A stretch of DNA of 31,437 nucleotides from Flavobacterium sp. MC2016-06 (GCF_009711165.2 NZ_WMID02000046.1:1-31437); one strand, 5' to 3'. Numbered from the stretch's first letter, positions 20,401 to 28,711 are shown. Notes: generated from the sequence alone by a model not told the origin. Numbers and translations: made by a program.

Positions 20401-23400
20401 ATAAAAAGGCACTTCCTAATCCAGATTTTTCAGATATAACTTCAGGAAAATATGTAGCTCCACGTACCTCTGAAGAAATAGAATTAGCATTAATCTGGCA
20501 AGAAGTTTTAAAAGTAAAACAAGTAGGTGTTCAAGATAATTTCTTTTCTCTGGGAGGAGATTCAATTATGGCAATCCAATTAGTAAGCAGAGCTAAAAAG
20601 AAAGGAATTGTTTTAAAAGTGCGAGATGTATTTACACATCAGACTATTCAGGAAATCGCTAAAAATTTAAAGAATGATATTTCTACAATTAGTGAACAAG
20701 GCATACTAGAAGGAGATTCAGGATTATTACCGATTAATCATTACTTTTTTGAAAGAAAATTTAATAATCATAATCATTACAATCAGTCGGTATTATTTTC
20801 AGTATCTAAAGATATTGATGCCGCTTTAGTAGATAAAGCATTAGGATATCTGGTTAAACAGCATGATGTTTTACGATTAAGATTTGAGCAAAAAGAAGGA
20901 GCATATCAAGGAATTTTTACGTCTGATTTTCCAGGCTTATCGTTAGAAGTTGTTACAGAAAATAATGAACCAATTAGTACACAAATAACGAATATCTGTA
21001 ATTCGTATCAGAAAAATTTATCAATCGAGAACGGAGAAATTGCGAAGTTTGTTTTGATAGAAACACCTTCATCAGATCAATTCAACCGATTGTTTATAGT
21101 GGTACATCACTTAGCAATAGACGGTGTTTCATGGCGTATTATGGTCGAAGATTTATCGTCTTACATTACCTCTTTATTGGCTAATAATGAAGTGTCTGTA
21201 GAAGAAAAAACAACATCATATCGTCAATGGCAGCAGCGATTGACAGAATATGCAAATACAGATGAGTTGCTGTCTGACTTTTCTTATTGGAAATCTATAG
21301 TAGCAAAAAACAGCATTTTGCCTCAGGATACTAATTATGATGGAATCACAACTTATGCAGAAACAAAAAGCAGCAGTATTTCATTAACTAAACAACAAAC
21401 AAAAAGCTTAGTACAAAATTGTCATCATGCTTTTGGTACAGAAATTAATGATTTATTGTTAGCGGCACTATCGGTAAGTTTATCTAAATGGTCTGGAAAA
21501 TCTGAAATTATAATAGGTTTAGAAGGACATGGACGTGAGGATTTGTTTGATGACATAGATTTAAGCAGAACAGTAGGTTGGTTTACTTCACTATATCCTG
21601 TTTTATTGCAAACAAATGAAAAAGATCTTGCGGCAACAATTATTCAAACAAAAGAAACACTTCGCAGAATTCCAAATAAAGGAATTGGTTATGGAGTTTT
21701 ACGCTACTTAGCATCTGATAAAAAAATACAGTCTGATCTTTCTATTGATGTTGAGCAAATAATATTCAATTATTTAGGGCAGTTTGGAACAGGTGAAAGC
21801 GAAAAAGGATTGTTTGATTTTGCACCAGAATCTGCAGGAGCAAGTATAGGATCAGAAAATAAAATATCAAGTAAAATATCTGTTAACGGAAATCTTATTG
21901 GTGATGTTTTAAGTTTTGCATGGATTTACGACGCGAATAGATATAACGAGGAAACAATTAAAACTATTACTAATAATTTTAAAGATGCCCTGCTTGAAAT
22001 TATTTCTTTATGCGAAGAAACAACAGAGAATATCAAAACACCATTTGATTATGGTTTGAATGGTTTAGTGAGTTATAACGAATTAAAAAGCTTTAAACAA
22101 AGTACGCACCCTTATGCGATAGAAGATATTCATAGATTGAGCCCTTTACAGGAAGGATTGCTTTTTCATAGTTTATATGATCAGAATCCTAATGCTTATG
22201 TAATTCAGTTAAGCTTTGATTTGGTTGGAGAATTGCAGCCGGCTCATTTTAAAACAGCTTGGGAATTATTAATAAAAAAGCACAGCATTCTTAGAACCTC
22301 ATTTTATTATGAGAACTTAGGAGTTCCTGTTCAATGTGTTTATGATACCGTAAATCTGCCGTTTACTATTATAGATTATAGTACTAAAAATAAGGAAGAA
22401 TTGGACAATGATGTTACTTCGTTTTTAGACATCGATTCTAATACTTCATTTGATTTAGAACAAGCTCCGTTATTTAGAATTACGTTATTAAAGCTTGCAG
22501 ACAATCGTACAAAATTAGTATTTACGCATCATCATCTTCTTTTTGATGGTTGGTCAATGCCAATTGTGTTTTCTGAATTTATTTCTTCTTATCAAAATTT
22601 AGTCAATGAAAAAGTATTGGATATAAATGTTAAGAAAGACAATTACAAAGATTACATCAAGTATATTTTTTCGAAAGAAGAATCAAAAACACTTTCTTAT
22701 TGGAAGAACTATTTAACAGAACTGGAAGTACCAAGCTTGTTGCCATTTATAAGTGATGTTAAAAAACGCAATAAGGCTTTTGGTACCAATAATTTGGTGC
22801 TTAAAAAAGACGGCAGTTATATTGCAAAACTGGAAGCCTTTGCTTTGTCAAATCATTTAACGATTAATACTATTGTTCAGGGAATCTGGTCGTATTTGTT
22901 ATCTCGTTATACGGGTAATTCAACAGTTACTTTTGGAACTATTATTTCTGGAAGACCTGCTGAATTAGAAGATGTAGAAAACCGTGTGGGATTGTACATT
23001 AATACAATTCCGTTATGTACGACTGTAAAACAGGAAGAGGAAGTTACCCATTGGTTAGCCGGAATTCAAATGGAATTTACTACTTCGAGAGAAGAGTATG
23101 GACATTCTTCTTTATCACAAATACAAAAATTAAGCGGTATAAACGGAGAGTTATTCGATAGCATTATGGTGTTTGAAAACTATCCTTTGGAGGCTATTCA
23201 ATCTGTTGAAACGGATTTAAGAATCGAAAATATTCAAGGTAAAGAACAAACGAACTATGCGTTAACACTAAAAATAAGTCACGCTACTGAAAAAGCATTA
23301 GTAATAGATTTTGGTTACAATTCGTCTATTCTTTCTGATAATGATGCAAAAAGAATTCGTTCACATTTTGAAGAACTGCTTAACAGCATAACAGAATCAG

Positions 23401-26400
23401 CTACTATCAAAGAATTAAATTATTTAACTATTCCGGAACAAAAAGAAGTACTGGAAGGTTTTAATAATACTAAAGTTGAATATAATCTGGAACTAACGGT
23501 ATTGGATTTGTTCTATGAGCAAGTGGCTAATCAACCGAATTCAACAGCTTTGATTTTTGAAGAAACAGCATTATCATTTAAAGAATTAGATAAAAAATCA
23601 AATCAATTAGCGCAGTATCTTAAAGAACAAGGGGTGCAAAAAGAACAATTAATTCCTATTTGTATCGATCGTTCATTAGAAATGATTGTTGGAATTCTTG
23701 CTATCATAAAAGCAGGCGGAGCTTATGTGCCTATAGATCCTGATTATCCAAAAGATCGTATAAACTACATTGTAGAAGATACTCAGGCAAAAATTGTTTT
23801 GAGTTCCGTACAATATGCGGATAAAATAGATTCGATACCGGTAATTAGTTTAGATGCTTTCGAATATGAATTATTCTCAGGGGATTTTTCAGGAGAAAGT
23901 CTTTCACCTAATCAATTATCGTATTGTATTTATACTTCCGGAACAACAGGAAATCCAAAAGGAGTATTAAACGAACATGTAGGTTTGTTAAACCGTTTAT
24001 TATGGATGCGTGATGATTTAAATATTAATGAATCATCTGTTATTTTACAAAAAACAACTTACACTTTTGATGTTTCTGTATGGGAATTAATCATGCCTTT
24101 AGTTGTTGGCTGTAAGATGGTTATTGCCCGACCTGAAGGACATAAAGATCCGGAATATTTACAAGACGTAATTGAAAACAAAGCGGTAACAATTATTCAT
24201 TTTGTGCCTTCGATGTTAGGAGTGTTTTTAGAAAATCTGGAAAATAACAGATGTCAGAATTTAAAACACGTAGTATGTAGTGGTGAAGCGTTACCGTCTT
24301 CTATGGTTTGTAATTTTAAAGAAAAGCTTACAACAACACGCATTCACAATTTGTACGGTCCTACAGAAGCTGCTATAGACGTAACAACTATCGATTTAAC
24401 AACAATAGATACTCAAATTGAAGGAGTTAGTATTGGTAAATCAGTAGCAAATACACAATTGTATATCGTTAATAAAACAATGGATCTTCAAGCTGTAGGA
24501 GTTGCCGGAGAATTATTAATTGGAGGTATTCAGGTATCAAGAGGATATTTAAATAAACCGGAACTAACATCAGAAAAATTTATAATCAGTCCATTCATAA
24601 AAGGCCAAAGATTGTATCGAACAGGAGATTTAGCCAAATGGCATTCTGATGGAAGCATTGAATATTTAGGCAGAATTGACAAACAAGTTAAGATACGTGG
24701 ATTTAGAATAGAACTTGGAGAAATAGAAAACCAACTGGAGTTGTTGCCTGCCATAAAACAAGCTGTAGTAGTAGTTAGGGAAAACGAAAATGCAAGTAAA
24801 CAATTGATAGCTTACGTTATCGATGGCGGAAATTTTAATGACAAAGAAGCAATAAATAGGCTGAAAGAAATTCTTCCGGATTATATGGTTCCTCACGTGT
24901 ACATTACGTTAGAAAGTTTCCCATTAACCAGAAATGGTAAAATTGACACCAAATCACTGCCGGAACCTAATTCTTCAAATTTAATTTTTGAAGACTATGT
25001 TGCACCAAAAAATCAGACAGAAGAACAACTGGTTTTAATATGGCAGGAAGACTTAAAAATTGATACAATAGGAGTTAGAGATAACTATTTTACGCTTGGA
25101 GGAGATTCCATAAAAATGATTCGTCTGGTAAGTAAAATCAAAAAGACTTTTGATGTTCAATTTCAAATAGCGTCGTTTTATGATAACCCAATTATCGAAG
25201 ATTTAGCACTTTTTATAGCAGGAATCTCAACTAAAAATAACGATTATGATGCATTAATCAAAGAGACTGAAGCTTCTTTAATCGCCCTTGAAAATGTGAT
25301 ATTGGCAAATCATCCTTCGGCTGATAATGTTGCAAATGTTTATCCTTTAAGCGATATACAATTGGGTATGATTGTTACCAGTCAGTTAATGAGAGATAAA
25401 GGAGAGTTTGGTATCTATCACGATCAGTTTCTGTTTCAATTTGCATTAGTAGATGTAGATTTATTACATCAGGCAATGCATTTATTGGTCAAAAAGCACG
25501 AAACCTTAAGAACATCTTATCATTTATATGAGTATGATCAGCAAGTACAGATTATACACAATGAAATTCCAATTAATATAGGATTTGAAGATCTGAGTAA
25601 CATTAAAATTAGTAAGGATAAAGAAGAATATCTTAAAAACTTTTTTAGAAAAGAAAGAGAACAAAATCCATTTGATATTACTCAGGCACCATTATGGAGA
25701 ATTAATATATTTCAGATAAACAGTACCGAAATCATTTTTGCATTACAGTTTCATCATGCGATATTGGACGGATGGAGTGAAAAAAGCTTAAGAATTGAAC
25801 TTTTTAAGATATATGACGCTTTAAAGAACGATAAAAACTATCGTCCGGAAGCCTTGAAATGTAGTATGCGTGACAGTATCTTATCTGATATTTTAGAACG
25901 AAAAAATGAAAGTAATAAGATCTACTGGAAAAACAGAATGTCTGATTATACCAGACTGGACATTTTTACGGAAGAAAATCAATCAGATATCGTCTCAAAA
26001 GTCTACGGTCCTGAATTCAAAAACAGACTATTAGAGGTGAGCAAGAAAAATAGAATTTCTCCTAAAACACTCTTTTTTAGCGGTTATATTTATTCTTTAG
26101 GTCTTTTATCGTATAAAAAAGATATTACTGTAGGTTTGGTTTCGCACAGAAGACCTTTTGTGGAAGATGGAGAAAAGTTAATGGGTTGTTTTTTGAACAC
26201 CGTTCCTTTTAGATCTAAAAACACATTGTCTACAGCGTCTTCATGGATTGATTATGTTACTACCATTCAGTCAGATCTTGAGGAATTAAAAGGGAAAGAT
26301 CGTATCTCGTTATTTGATATTTCACAATTAATGGAAGAGAATGCGATAAACGAAAATCCTTTTTTTGACACCATTTTTAACTATGTAGATTTTCATGTTT

Positions 26401-28469
26401 TAAATGAACTTATTGAGGATAAGGAATTTATAGCAACACAATCTAAACGCGAAAATGAGAATTTCTCCTATCAAAGTTTTGAATCTACTAACACGTTTTT
26501 AGATTTCAGTATAAACTTAACAGGAGATTCTTGTTCGGTAACGATTAAAAGTAAAAGGAAATTAAGATCAAACCATCAATTGAAAGATTTGATGCAGTAT
26601 TTTGAGAACTTCTTAAATAACTTCCTAGATAATCCTGCTAACGAAATAAATAGTCTTGATATTTTGCCACAAGCAGAACAAGATAAGTTGCTGATCGAAT
26701 TTAACGATACGCAAGCAGATTATGCTTCGAATAAAACGATGGTAGATTTATTTACAGAACAGGTAACAAAAACACCTGATAATATTGCTATTATTTTTGA
26801 AGGGAAACAATTTACTTATAAGGACTTAGATAAGTTGTCGAATCAATTGGCTAATTATTTACTATCAGAATACAATATACAATCAGAAGATTTGATAGCT
26901 GTAAAATTAGATAGAAGCGAGTGGCTTGTAATTTCATTATTAGCGGTATTAAAATGTGGTGCAGCTTATGTGCCAATTGATCCAAATTACCCAGTACAAA
27001 GAATAAAATATATAGAAGATGATAGTAATTGCAAAGTAACGATTAACCAAGATTTACTAACTGCATTTGCAAATCAGGAAACAGTTATAGATAAACTTCC
27101 TGAAGTGAGTATATCTTCAAATAATCTGGCCTATATCATTTACACTTCGGGATCTACAGGAAAGCCAAAAGGAGTAATGATAGAACACAGAAGCGCAGTA
27201 GCTATGTTGTCTTGGTCGATTAATGAGTTTAGTGATACAGATTTTGATATCATGTATGCAGTGACATCACATTGCTTCGATTTATCGATTTTTGAGTTAT
27301 TCTATCCATTAAGTATTGGAAAAAAAGTAAGGTTATTAAATAATGGCTTATCAATAGAGGATTTTTTACAAGAGGACGAAAAAATATTAATTAATACAGT
27401 CCCGTCTGTAATTCAGACACTATTAGATAAAAAAGTATCATTCAATAATGTTATAGCAATCAACCTTGCAGGAGAAGCATTTCCTGTTACAATAGCAAAT
27501 CACTTTAAAGATTCTAAAATAGTATTGAGAAATCTATATGGTCCGTCTGAAGATACGACTTATAGTACCTATCAAAAACTTGAAGGATCTTATGAGCAAT
27601 CGGTTCCTATTGGGCGTCCATTAGAAAATACTCAAGTGTATATTTTATCCGAAAATTTAGAATTGCAATCTCTGGGAGTTATTGGAGAGTTATGCATTTC
27701 AGGAGATGGTTTGGCAAGAGGGTATTTAAATCGTCCGGATTTAACGGAGGAAAAGTTTATTAATCATCCTTTTAAGAAAGGGGAACGAATGTATAAAACT
27801 GGAGATTTGGCCAGATGGTTTTCAGATGGAAATATTGAGTTTCTTGGTAGAACAGATAACCAGGTGAAAATTAGAGGACATCGTATCGAACTTGGAGAAA
27901 TAGAAAGCCAGTTGTCTTCAAAAGAAAGTATAAAAGAAGTGGCAGTTATTGTTGAAAATAAAGAATCTGACAAACAGATAGTAGCGTATTTTATATCAGA
28001 TAAAGAAGAGAATGCCAATGATTTATTCGCATTTTTATCAAATAGCCTTCCTAATTATATGATTCCTGATAGCTACATCCAGATAGAGACAATGCCATTA
28101 AATTCAAATGGAAAAATAGATAAAAAGAAACTGGTCGAATCTAATGGACTAAACTTATCTGTAGAAGTACCATATGAAGCTCCAAGAAACGAAATCGAAC
28201 AAAAACTGGCAAAAATTTGCGAAGAACTATTGCAAAGAGACAAACTAGGAGTTAAAGATAATTTCTTTACGCTTGGAGTTAACAGCCTTAAAGCGATTCA
28301 GTTCACATCAAGGATAAGCAAGGAATTTGACGTCAAAGTAGATTTTGTCACTTTATTTAGTAATCCAACAATCGAAAAAATGGCGGTTGAAATAGAAACC
28401 TCACTATGGGCAAATAATGATTTATTTATAACAAATGAGGATAGTGAACTTGAAAGCATTTCAATCTAA
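14268..28469 (+). CDS. Four-module nonribosomal peptide synthetase: dock-C-A-T / C-A-T-E / C-A-T / C-A-T
   Basis: This 4733-residue NRPS starts one base after the PKS stop. Residues 1-52 form a TubC-type docking domain. Module 1: C (YPLSDAQKRLW from 70, HHIISDG 203-209), A (Asp712), T (LGGHS, Ser1055). Module 2: C (from 1111, HHIIGDG 1244-1250), A (Asp1762), T (LGGDS, Ser2099), E (HHLAIDGVSW from 2280, EGHGRED from 2419). Module 3: C (LSPLQEG, HHLLFDG 2755-2761), A (Asp3268), T (LGGDS, Ser3614). Module 4: C (YPLSDIQLGM from 3692, HHAILDG 3829-3835), A (Asp4338), T (LGVNS, Ser4673). There is no thioesterase; the tail ends ELESISI and should dock to the next NRPS. By-eye codes suggest Ile/Val, an unassigned D-residue, Ser and Ala. 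All catalytic motifs are intact. Confidence 0.98.
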   Translation: MIDLIKELESKNIYLSLVSNKLELSYDDEIENEVLERIKANKEQLIKFLHKYSDNKGYEEIKLVDELSNYPLSDAQKRLWILGQFSQTSIAYNMPMHIVLDGNYNIESFKKAIFSTIERHEILRTVFREDESGEIRQWILSKEELNFNVDYYDFREDDDREVKVKQYIKEDSVKPFDLAQGPLIRAVLFQVSNDSYVFYYNMHHIISDGWSMDILSRDVLAYYEAYQEDKNVNLPELRIQYKDYTAWQLLQLEEEVSKEHREYWLNQFSKELSVIDLPASKVRPLIKTNNARRLGTYLSRELSEGLKKFCQDNDGVLFMGLVTAFNALFYRYTSQKDFVLGTAVAGRDHIDLEDQMGFYVNTLALRNEIQSEDSFLDLFQRIKGTTLEAYKHQRYPFDRLVEDLKLKRNLSRSLIFDVIITLHNFENKKTNIIKEVSDEIIDLGEASGKFDIELSVKDVGGPLSFEIVYNTDVYDNEMIVCFLKHFKQLLAEGIKSPDTRIDELNFLSKAETNTLVKEFNATEVVYPKDKTIINLFEEQVEKTPNNTAVVFENKAFTYQELNELSNQLAHYLRESYAIQANDLIGIKLERSENLIIAILGILKSGAGYVPIDPSYPQDRIDYIEKDSNSKALLDEAGFSVFKLQSHKYKNTNLQSINIPADLAYVIYTSGTTGQPKGVMVENRSVVRLVKPCSYFPLDQRNILLSTGAISFDATIFEYFGALLNGAKLILASQNDLLQTDKLEEVINKNNVDGFFMTTSWFNYVVDSNIEVFKNVKQLMVGGDAISPHHVKKVFNAFSNIKISNVYGPTENTTFSLIYDIDNSDCTTIPLGKPIPNSSAYILDEALNVVPMGVSGKIYVGGAGVARGYMNRPDLTKEKFVPNPFVQGEKMYNTGDLGRWLADGTIEFLGREDHQVKIRGYRIELEEIKSQLMDKEGIQEATVQVFEAKGSKELIAYFVSNQEEVVSELKDFLSQRLPNYMVPSLFVQLQSMPLTSNGKTDTGALPSPDGLNISSSAEYVAPDTDLEKSLVSIWENLLNSTSIGINDDFFDLGGHSIKIGKLINSYQKTFGVKLGFSELYENTSLTSHAKLIAQSGKSGHTSIQKTAVSESYPLSNAQHRLWVLSQDEENSIAYNMPSYHILKGDFDSNSFKRAIKSTIDRHEILRTVFKENETGEIRQWILSGESLDLNIEYHDFKAKTNKEASIKEYLRKDSAEPFDLQTGPLLRAALLQLSDDTYVFYYNMHHIIGDGWSMDVLANDVMTYYNAYKAGKTADLLPLNIQYKDYSVWQLGQELTKDSKEFWINQFLGELPLTDLPSSQKRPLLKTNNGKNLGTYLSKEVSQQLKTFCQDRGGSLFMGLVASLNALFYKYTAQEDFIIGSPLAGRDHIDLENQIGFYVNTLALRNQVRPEENFNELFERVKNTTFKAYEHQQYPFDQLVEELKLKRDISRSVLFDVMINLNNVKDNQAQREVIKREDIVDYGSVTTKFDVDFNFEEKGNYISFNVKFNTDVYDQYMIETLMKHYKQLLEALLTNSEVSVDTVDYLSKEEEIVLLHNFNATDVKYPEVTVLDLFAKQVKENPDAVAVVFEEKQLTYKELDEKSNQLAHSLLENGLEREELVPICVNRSLEMLVGIIGIIKSGGAYVPIDPGNPKDRIDFILEDTKARFIVTDSSLIDLLAIKKEINSLYLDQTNSLSSTTSAISERVAINDLAYSIYTSGTTGNPKGVLVEHIGLSNYIQHQIAYFSIADKERILLFSNYVFDASAEQIFISISTGATLFIPSYDTIRDIEKIGEYIQENKITHLHATPSFLEIIPKREYPDLKRVVSGGENCSVSLANKWGDSINFINKYGPTEVSITSLIHTIDAKDKSGITIPIGKPVSNTKCYIVSESNKIVPIGVIGELYLSGIQVARGYLNRPDLTNEKFIENPFVKGERAYKTGDLARWLPDGTIEYIGRKDDQVKIRGHRIELGEIEVQLQNINTVDQVVVLAKETSNTKRLVAYIVGANFDKDETIKVLSQKLPEYMIPQIYVKLDSLPLTRNGKIDKKALPNPDFSDITSGKYVAPRTSEEIELALIWQEVLKVKQVGVQDNFFSLGGDSIMAIQLVSRAKKKGIVLKVRDVFTHQTIQEIAKNLKNDISTISEQGILEGDSGLLPINHYFFERKFNNHNHYNQSVLFSVSKDIDAALVDKALGYLVKQHDVLRLRFEQKEGAYQGIFTSDFPGLSLEVVTENNEPISTQITNICNSYQKNLSIENGEIAKFVLIETPSSDQFNRLFIVVHHLAIDGVSWRIMVEDLSSYITSLLANNEVSVEEKTTSYRQWQQRLTEYANTDELLSDFSYWKSIVAKNSILPQDTNYDGITTYAETKSSSISLTKQQTKSLVQNCHHAFGTEINDLLLAALSVSLSKWSGKSEIIIGLEGHGREDLFDDIDLSRTVGWFTSLYPVLLQTNEKDLAATIIQTKETLRRIPNKGIGYGVLRYLASDKKIQSDLSIDVEQIIFNYLGQFGTGESEKGLFDFAPESAGASIGSENKISSKISVNGNLIGDVLSFAWIYDANRYNEETIKTITNNFKDALLEIISLCEETTENIKTPFDYGLNGLVSYNELKSFKQSTHPYAIEDIHRLSPLQEGLLFHSLYDQNPNAYVIQLSFDLVGELQPAHFKTAWELLIKKHSILRTSFYYENLGVPVQCVYDTVNLPFTIIDYSTKNKEELDNDVTSFLDIDSNTSFDLEQAPLFRITLLKLADNRTKLVFTHHHLLFDGWSMPIVFSEFISSYQNLVNEKVLDINVKKDNYKDYIKYIFSKEESKTLSYWKNYLTELEVPSLLPFISDVKKRNKAFGTNNLVLKKDGSYIAKLEAFALSNHLTINTIVQGIWSYLLSRYTGNSTVTFGTIISGRPAELEDVENRVGLYINTIPLCTTVKQEEEVTHWLAGIQMEFTTSREEYGHSSLSQIQKLSGINGELFDSIMVFENYPLEAIQSVETDLRIENIQGKEQTNYALTLKISHATEKALVIDFGYNSSILSDNDAKRIRSHFEELLNSITESATIKELNYLTIPEQKEVLEGFNNTKVEYNLELTVLDLFYEQVANQPNSTALIFEETALSFKELDKKSNQLAQYLKEQGVQKEQLIPICIDRSLEMIVGILAIIKAGGAYVPIDPDYPKDRINYIVEDTQAKIVLSSVQYADKIDSIPVISLDAFEYELFSGDFSGESLSPNQLSYCIYTSGTTGNPKGVLNEHVGLLNRLLWMRDDLNINESSVILQKTTYTFDVSVWELIMPLVVGCKMVIARPEGHKDPEYLQDVIENKAVTIIHFVPSMLGVFLENLENNRCQNLKHVVCSGEALPSSMVCNFKEKLTTTRIHNLYGPTEAAIDVTTIDLTTIDTQIEGVSIGKSVANTQLYIVNKTMDLQAVGVAGELLIGGIQVSRGYLNKPELTSEKFIISPFIKGQRLYRTGDLAKWHSDGSIEYLGRIDKQVKIRGFRIELGEIENQLELLPAIKQAVVVVRENENASKQLIAYVIDGGNFNDKEAINRLKEILPDYMVPHVYITLESFPLTRNGKIDTKSLPEPNSSNLIFEDYVAPKNQTEEQLVLIWQEDLKIDTIGVRDNYFTLGGDSIKMIRLVSKIKKTFDVQFQIASFYDNPIIEDLALFIAGISTKNNDYDALIKETEASLIALENVILANHPSADNVANVYPLSDIQLGMIVTSQLMRDKGEFGIYHDQFLFQFALVDVDLLHQAMHLLVKKHETLRTSYHLYEYDQQVQIIHNEIPINIGFEDLSNIKISKDKEEYLKNFFRKEREQNPFDITQAPLWRINIFQINSTEIIFALQFHHAILDGWSEKSLRIELFKIYDALKNDKNYRPEALKCSMRDSILSDILERKNESNKIYWKNRMSDYTRLDIFTEENQSDIVSKVYGPEFKNRLLEVSKKNRISPKTLFFSGYIYSLGLLSYKKDITVGLVSHRRPFVEDGEKLMGCFLNTVPFRSKNTLSTASSWIDYVTTIQSDLEELKGKDRISLFDISQLMEENAINENPFFDTIFNYVDFHVLNELIEDKEFIATQSKRENENFSYQSFESTNTFLDFSINLTGDSCSVTIKSKRKLRSNHQLKDLMQYFENFLNNFLDNPANEINSLDILPQAEQDKLLIEFNDTQADYASNKTMVDLFTEQVTKTPDNIAIIFEGKQFTYKDLDKLSNQLANYLLSEYNIQSEDLIAVKLDRSEWLVISLLAVLKCGAAYVPIDPNYPVQRIKYIEDDSNCKVTINQDLLTAFANQETVIDKLPEVSISSNNLAYIIYTSGSTGKPKGVMIEHRSAVAMLSWSINEFSDTDFDIMYAVTSHCFDLSIFELFYPLSIGKKVRLLNNGLSIEDFLQEDEKILINTVPSVIQTLLDKKVSFNNVIAINLAGEAFPVTIANHFKDSKIVLRNLYGPSEDTTYSTYQKLEGSYEQSVPIGRPLENTQVYILSENLELQSLGVIGELCISGDGLARGYLNRPDLTEEKFINHPFKKGERMYKTGDLARWFSDGNIEFLGRTDNQVKIRGHRIELGEIESQLSSKESIKEVAVIVENKESDKQIVAYFISDKEENANDLFAFLSNSLPNYMIPDSYIQIETMPLNSNGKIDKKKLVESNGLNLSVEVPYEAPRNEIEQKLAKICEELLQRDKLGVKDNFFTLGVNSLKAIQFTSRISKEFDVKVDFVTLFSNPTIEKMAVEIETSLWANNDLFITNEDSELESISI
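14424..17588 (+). other. NRPS module C-A-T, predicted branched aliphatic residue (Ile/Val)
   Basis: The C domain has the SDAQKRLW form typical of domains taking an L-type (non-epimerised) donor; here the donor is the polyketide-extended chain on the PKS ACP. The A domain has YTSGTTGQPKG from residue 667 and substrate Asp712. The by-eye code D-A-F-F-M-G-V-T-F-K resembles the Ile code DAFFYGITFK and the Val code DAFWIGGTFK. Core A8 is altered: RIELEEIK replaces RIELGEIE, with Glu925 for Gly and Lys928 for Glu. A10 reads SNGKTDTGAL. The carrier has LGGHS, the form usual before an in-cis C domain. Confidence 0.8.
17589..22112 (+). other. NRPS module C-A-T-E, D-residue of unassigned identity, code DAEHVGKITK
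   Basis: The C domain is of the SNAQHRLW type. The A domain has YTSGTTGNPKG from 1716 and substrate Asp1762. The by-eye code D-A-E-H-V-G-K-I-T-K matches no code I can recall. Glu at the third position would suit a basic or hydrogen-bonding side chain. The carrier (LGGDS, Ser2099) is followed by a complete epimerase with HHxxxDGVSW, EGHGRED, RTVGWFTS and FNYLGQF, so a D-residue is expected. This E domain is clearly divergent from the two near-identical ones at 1-6570. Confidence 0.8.
22113..25322 (+). other. NRPS module C-A-T, predicted serine
   Basis: The C domain has LSPLQEGLLFH, typical of domains accepting a D-configured donor, in agreement with the epimerase before it. The A domain (substrate Asp3268) reads D-V-W-H-V-S-L-I-D-K, which fits the Ser group (classic form DVWHLSLIDK). 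The carrier is LGGDS (Ser3614), a motif normally seen before an epimerase, yet no E domain follows: about 60 residues of helical linker lead straight into the next C domain. Confidence 0.83.
25323..28469 (+). other. NRPS module C-A-T, predicted alanine, atypical C domain
   Basis: The C domain starts YPLSDIQLGMIVTSQ and has HHAILDGW, so it should be active, but it resembles neither the SxAQxRLW nor the LSPLQxGLL domains in this cluster. The A domain (YTSGSTGKPKG from 4292, Asp4338) gives D-L-F-N-N-A-L-T-Y-K, which I recall as an Ala code. The carrier is LGVNS (Ser4673). The acidic C-terminal tail (NEDSELESISI) probably docks to the next NRPS. Confidence 0.8.
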
Positions 28470-28552
28470 AATCTAAAACTGGCTTTTAATTAAAGTTCAT
28501 AACAGCCATTATAAACGCAATATTAAATATACACTATAAATAAAACATTTTT
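28470..28552 (+). other. 83-nt AT-rich intergenic spacer between two NRPS genes
   Basis: This is the only non-coding gap in the window. It is very AT-rich and holds a 10-bp palindrome TTTAATTAAA (28485-28494) inside a weak TGGCT/AGCCA pairing (28480-28484 with 28504-28508, 19-nt loop). There is no run of T after a strong stem, so it is not a convincing terminator. I see no Bacteroidota-type promoter (TTTG about 20 nt before TAnnTTTG). The A- and T-rich bases just before the ATG fit an unstructured, Shine-Dalgarno-free start. Read-through from the upstream gene is the simplest view. Confidence 0.6.
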
Positions 28553-28711
28553 ATGATAAGTAATTTAATTAATAAACTAAAACTACTGAACATTAAGATA
28601 GATGTAGTAGATTCAAAATTAGATATAAAGGCTTTAAAAGGTGCAATTGATGCTTCATTGTTAGAGGATATCAAACTGCACAAAGAAGAGTTAATTGATT
28701 ATATTAAAATC
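28553..28711 (+). other. TubC-type N-terminal docking domain of the last NRPS
   Basis: The first 53 residues (MISNLINKLKLLNIKIDVVD at the start) show the same helix, beta stretch, helix pattern as the docking domain at 14268, ending with LHKEELIDYIK. The hairpin region is Lys-rich (DSKLDIKALKG), the reverse of the acidic hairpin upstream, and the incoming partner tail (NEDSELESISI) is acidic. The assignment rests on pattern and position before the C domain. Confidence 0.75.

Noticed and set aside
15346..28018. Minus-strand open frames of 61-96 codons inside the four-module NRPS
   Set aside because: Several sit opposite the same conserved adenylation region in different modules, so they are mirror images of repeated NRPS sequence rather than genes.
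28398..28469. Thioesterase or reductase release domain at the end of the four-module NRPS
   Set aside because: After the last carrier only about 25 residues remain, ending ELESISI, with no GxSxG or Rossmann motif; another NRPS with a docking domain follows.
28480..28508. Transcription terminator in the 83-nt spacer
   Set aside because: The only pairing is a 5-bp TGGCT/AGCCA stem with a 19-nt loop and no following T-run, and the downstream gene continues the same assembly line.
28470..28552. Promoter for the last NRPS gene
   Set aside because: I found no TTTG element spaced from a TAnnTTTG element as in Bacteroidota promoters; AT-richness alone is not evidence.
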